A DNA stretch of 64,000 bases, from assembly GCA_019113675.1 (NCBI GenBank), contig DXHA01000097.1, forward strand, positions 1 to 64,000, in the 5' to 3' direction. The DNA comes from Candidatus Yaniella excrementigallinarum (GTDB taxonomy: Bacteria > Actinomycetota > Actinomycetes > Actinomycetales > Micrococcaceae). Position 1 is the first letter of the stretch. The number at the start of each line of letters is the position of its first letter. A program made the translations under genes and the position numbers. The notes under the pieces are model-generated. The model ran no database searches. It was given only the letters and a program-made list of their open reading frames with translations, and was not told the origin of the DNA. Below, piece after piece: positions 63,018 through 64,000 of the stretch.

Positions 63018-64000
63018 GTGTCTGCTTCTTCTCCACGCGATGCAGTAATTATTGGCGGATCGCGCACCCCATTTGGTCGTCTACTTGGGGCACTTGCCGG
63101 GTATTCCGCTATCGATTTGGGCGCCCAAGCGATTAAGGGGGCTATTAGCTCTGCTGGTATCTCCGCCGATGCTGTGGATACCGTCATTATGGGACAAGTA
63201 ATTCAAGCTGGCGCAGGCCAAAACCCGGGGCGACAAGCTGCCCTCAACGCCGGCATTGGTCGCGATGTACACGGCATTACCATCAATAAAGTATGTCTCA
63301 GTGGTGCAAGTGCCGTCATTGATGCCAGCCGTATGATCGCACTGGGAGACGCTGATGTGGTCATCGCTGGCGGTCAAGAATCGATGACCAATGGGCCACA
63401 CCTGATGCCAGGCTCGCGTGCAGGGCATAAGTACGGTCCTGTAACCATGCTGGATGCCACGGATCATGATGCCCTCAAAGACCAAGACGGCGGAATTTCG
63501 ATGGGTGTCTTGACTGAACGGGGCAACCAAAAATTTGGTTTAGACCGTGATAGTCAAGATCATGTTGCTGCACTTTCGCACCAGCGTGCCATGGATGGCA
63601 ATGCAGCGCGCGCTGAGGAAATATCGCCGGTAGAAATTCCGCAACGTCGTGGCGAACCGGTTGTTGTCGACGCTGATGAAGGTGTGAGAGCGCAAACGAC
63701 CCAGGAGAGCTTAGCTGGTCTTCGTCCGGCCTTCGCCCCAGACGGTACGGTAACTGCCGGAAATTCTTCGCAACTATCTGACGGCGCTGCAGCGATTGTG
63801 GTGGTATCTCGTGAGTATGCTCAACAGCACGGTCATCAGATTTTGGCAACAGTAGCCGGATACGGACAGGTTGCCGGCCCACACGATGCCCAGTTACATT
63901 CGCAGCCAGCTAATGCCATCAAAGCTGCAACGAAACGCTCAGGGTGGGGCACCGACGAGCTTGATTTTCTTGAAATCAACGAGGCCTTCGGTGCCGTGGT
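63018..64000 (+). CDS. Acetyl-CoA C-acyltransferase (thiolase), 5' part
   Basis: GTG start with AGGAG at 63008-63012; the frame is open to the window edge (327 codons visible), so the C-terminus is missing. Thiolases join two acetyl-CoA or cleave 3-ketoacyl-CoA. The acyl-accepting cysteine is C93 (INKVCLSGASAV), and GGQESMTNGPHLMPG and the terminal LEINEAFGAVV are family motifs. The second active-site cysteine (CxGGG) lies beyond the window. Biosynthetic versus degradative direction cannot be told. Confidence 0.94.
   Translation, partial: MSASSPRDAVIIGGSRTPFGRLLGALAGYSAIDLGAQAIKGAISSAGISADAVDTVIMGQVIQAGAGQNPGRQAALNAGIGRDVHGITINKVCLSGASAVIDASRMIALGDADVVIAGGQESMTNGPHLMPGSRAGHKYGPVTMLDATDHDALKDQDGGISMGVLTERGNQKFGLDRDSQDHVAALSHQRAMDGNAARAEEISPVEIPQRRGEPVVVDADEGVRAQTTQESLAGLRPAFAPDGTVTAGNSSQLSDGAAAIVVVSREYAQQHGHQILATVAGYGQVAGPHDAQLHSQPANAIKAATKRSGWGTDELDFLEINEAFGAV

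Noticed and set aside
1-64000. CRISPR arrays, insertion sequences, prophage, toxin-antitoxin or restriction-modification loci
   Set aside because: I looked for regularly spaced repeats, transposases, integrases and typical defence proteins and found none that I could support.

Overview
The window reads as a chromosomal segment of an actinobacterium (Actinomycetota), most likely a Micrococcales or Micrococcaceae-like organism of moderate GC. Support comes from MtrA-MtrB-LpqB, a WhiB1-type protein, a PdtaS-type kinase, UPF0182, an Rv3235-like protein, a 180-kDa-class NAD-glutamate dehydrogenase, UvrD2 and actinobacterial Tad pilus genes. By eye the base composition is close to balanced, lower than most relatives. 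The genus cannot be fixed from sequence alone. I see no insertion sequences, prophage, CRISPR array or rRNA.

Layout. 1-12.1 kb: uvrD2 (3' part), a ThiF/E1-like protein, a YgjP-like metallopeptidase, a DUF2342 protein, an RND efflux pump, a PDZ/Lon-like protease and UPF0182. Apart from the RND gene this resembles the Mycobacterium tuberculosis Rv3193c-Rv3198c neighbourhood. 12.1-13.2 kb: initiator tRNA, a terminator, a 50-residue membrane peptide and a gene-poor stretch. 13.2-18.6 kb: ctaD, an HtrA protease, a PIG-L deacetylase and a protein fusing sigma-factor-like and RskA-like anti-sigma regions. 18.6-23.7 kb: trmL and a J-domain protein (translationally coupled), then iscS-like, mnmA, chorismate mutase and a MetE-like protein. 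23.7-29.1 kb: a five-gene MoxR/DUF58/DUF4350/DUF4129/membrane-protein operon. 29.2-38.6 kb: mtrA-mtrB-lpqB-comF, hpf, secA and an Rv3235-like gene. 38.6-43.1 kb: a LysM protein, an unknown protein, a BldC-like regulator, a CpaB-like SAF protein and a TadZ/CpaE-like ATPase. 43.1-50.6 kb: NAD-glutamate dehydrogenase, pdtaS, whiB1 and a small membrane protein. 50.6-53.7 kb: DUF1844, then infC-rpmI-rplT-trmH behind a long leader. 53.7-61.3 kb: an FHA-FtsK membrane ATPase diverging from a Tad pilus operon. 61.3-64 kb: prfB, an SRPBCC protein and the 5' part of a thiolase.

How the genes work together. tRNA thiolation (desulfurase plus MnmA), tRNA methylation (TrmL, TrmH), initiation and termination (IF3, L35, L20, RF2, initiator tRNA) and ribosome hibernation (HPF) make translation the commonest theme. 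Envelope functions come second: MtrAB-LpqB, SecA, HtrA, LysM, UPF0182, MoxR operon and Tad pilus.

The observations I would follow first are: an infC leader with two mutually exclusive hairpins and an apparent AUU start codon; the single-chain sigma/anti-sigma-like protein; five of nine convergent gene pairs ending in exactly interlocked stop codons; a J-domain protein with a nuclease-like C-terminal part coupled to trmL; and the FHA-FtsK ATPase with a degenerate second ATPase module beside the Tad operon. I did not find a clear, complete, wholly new system.
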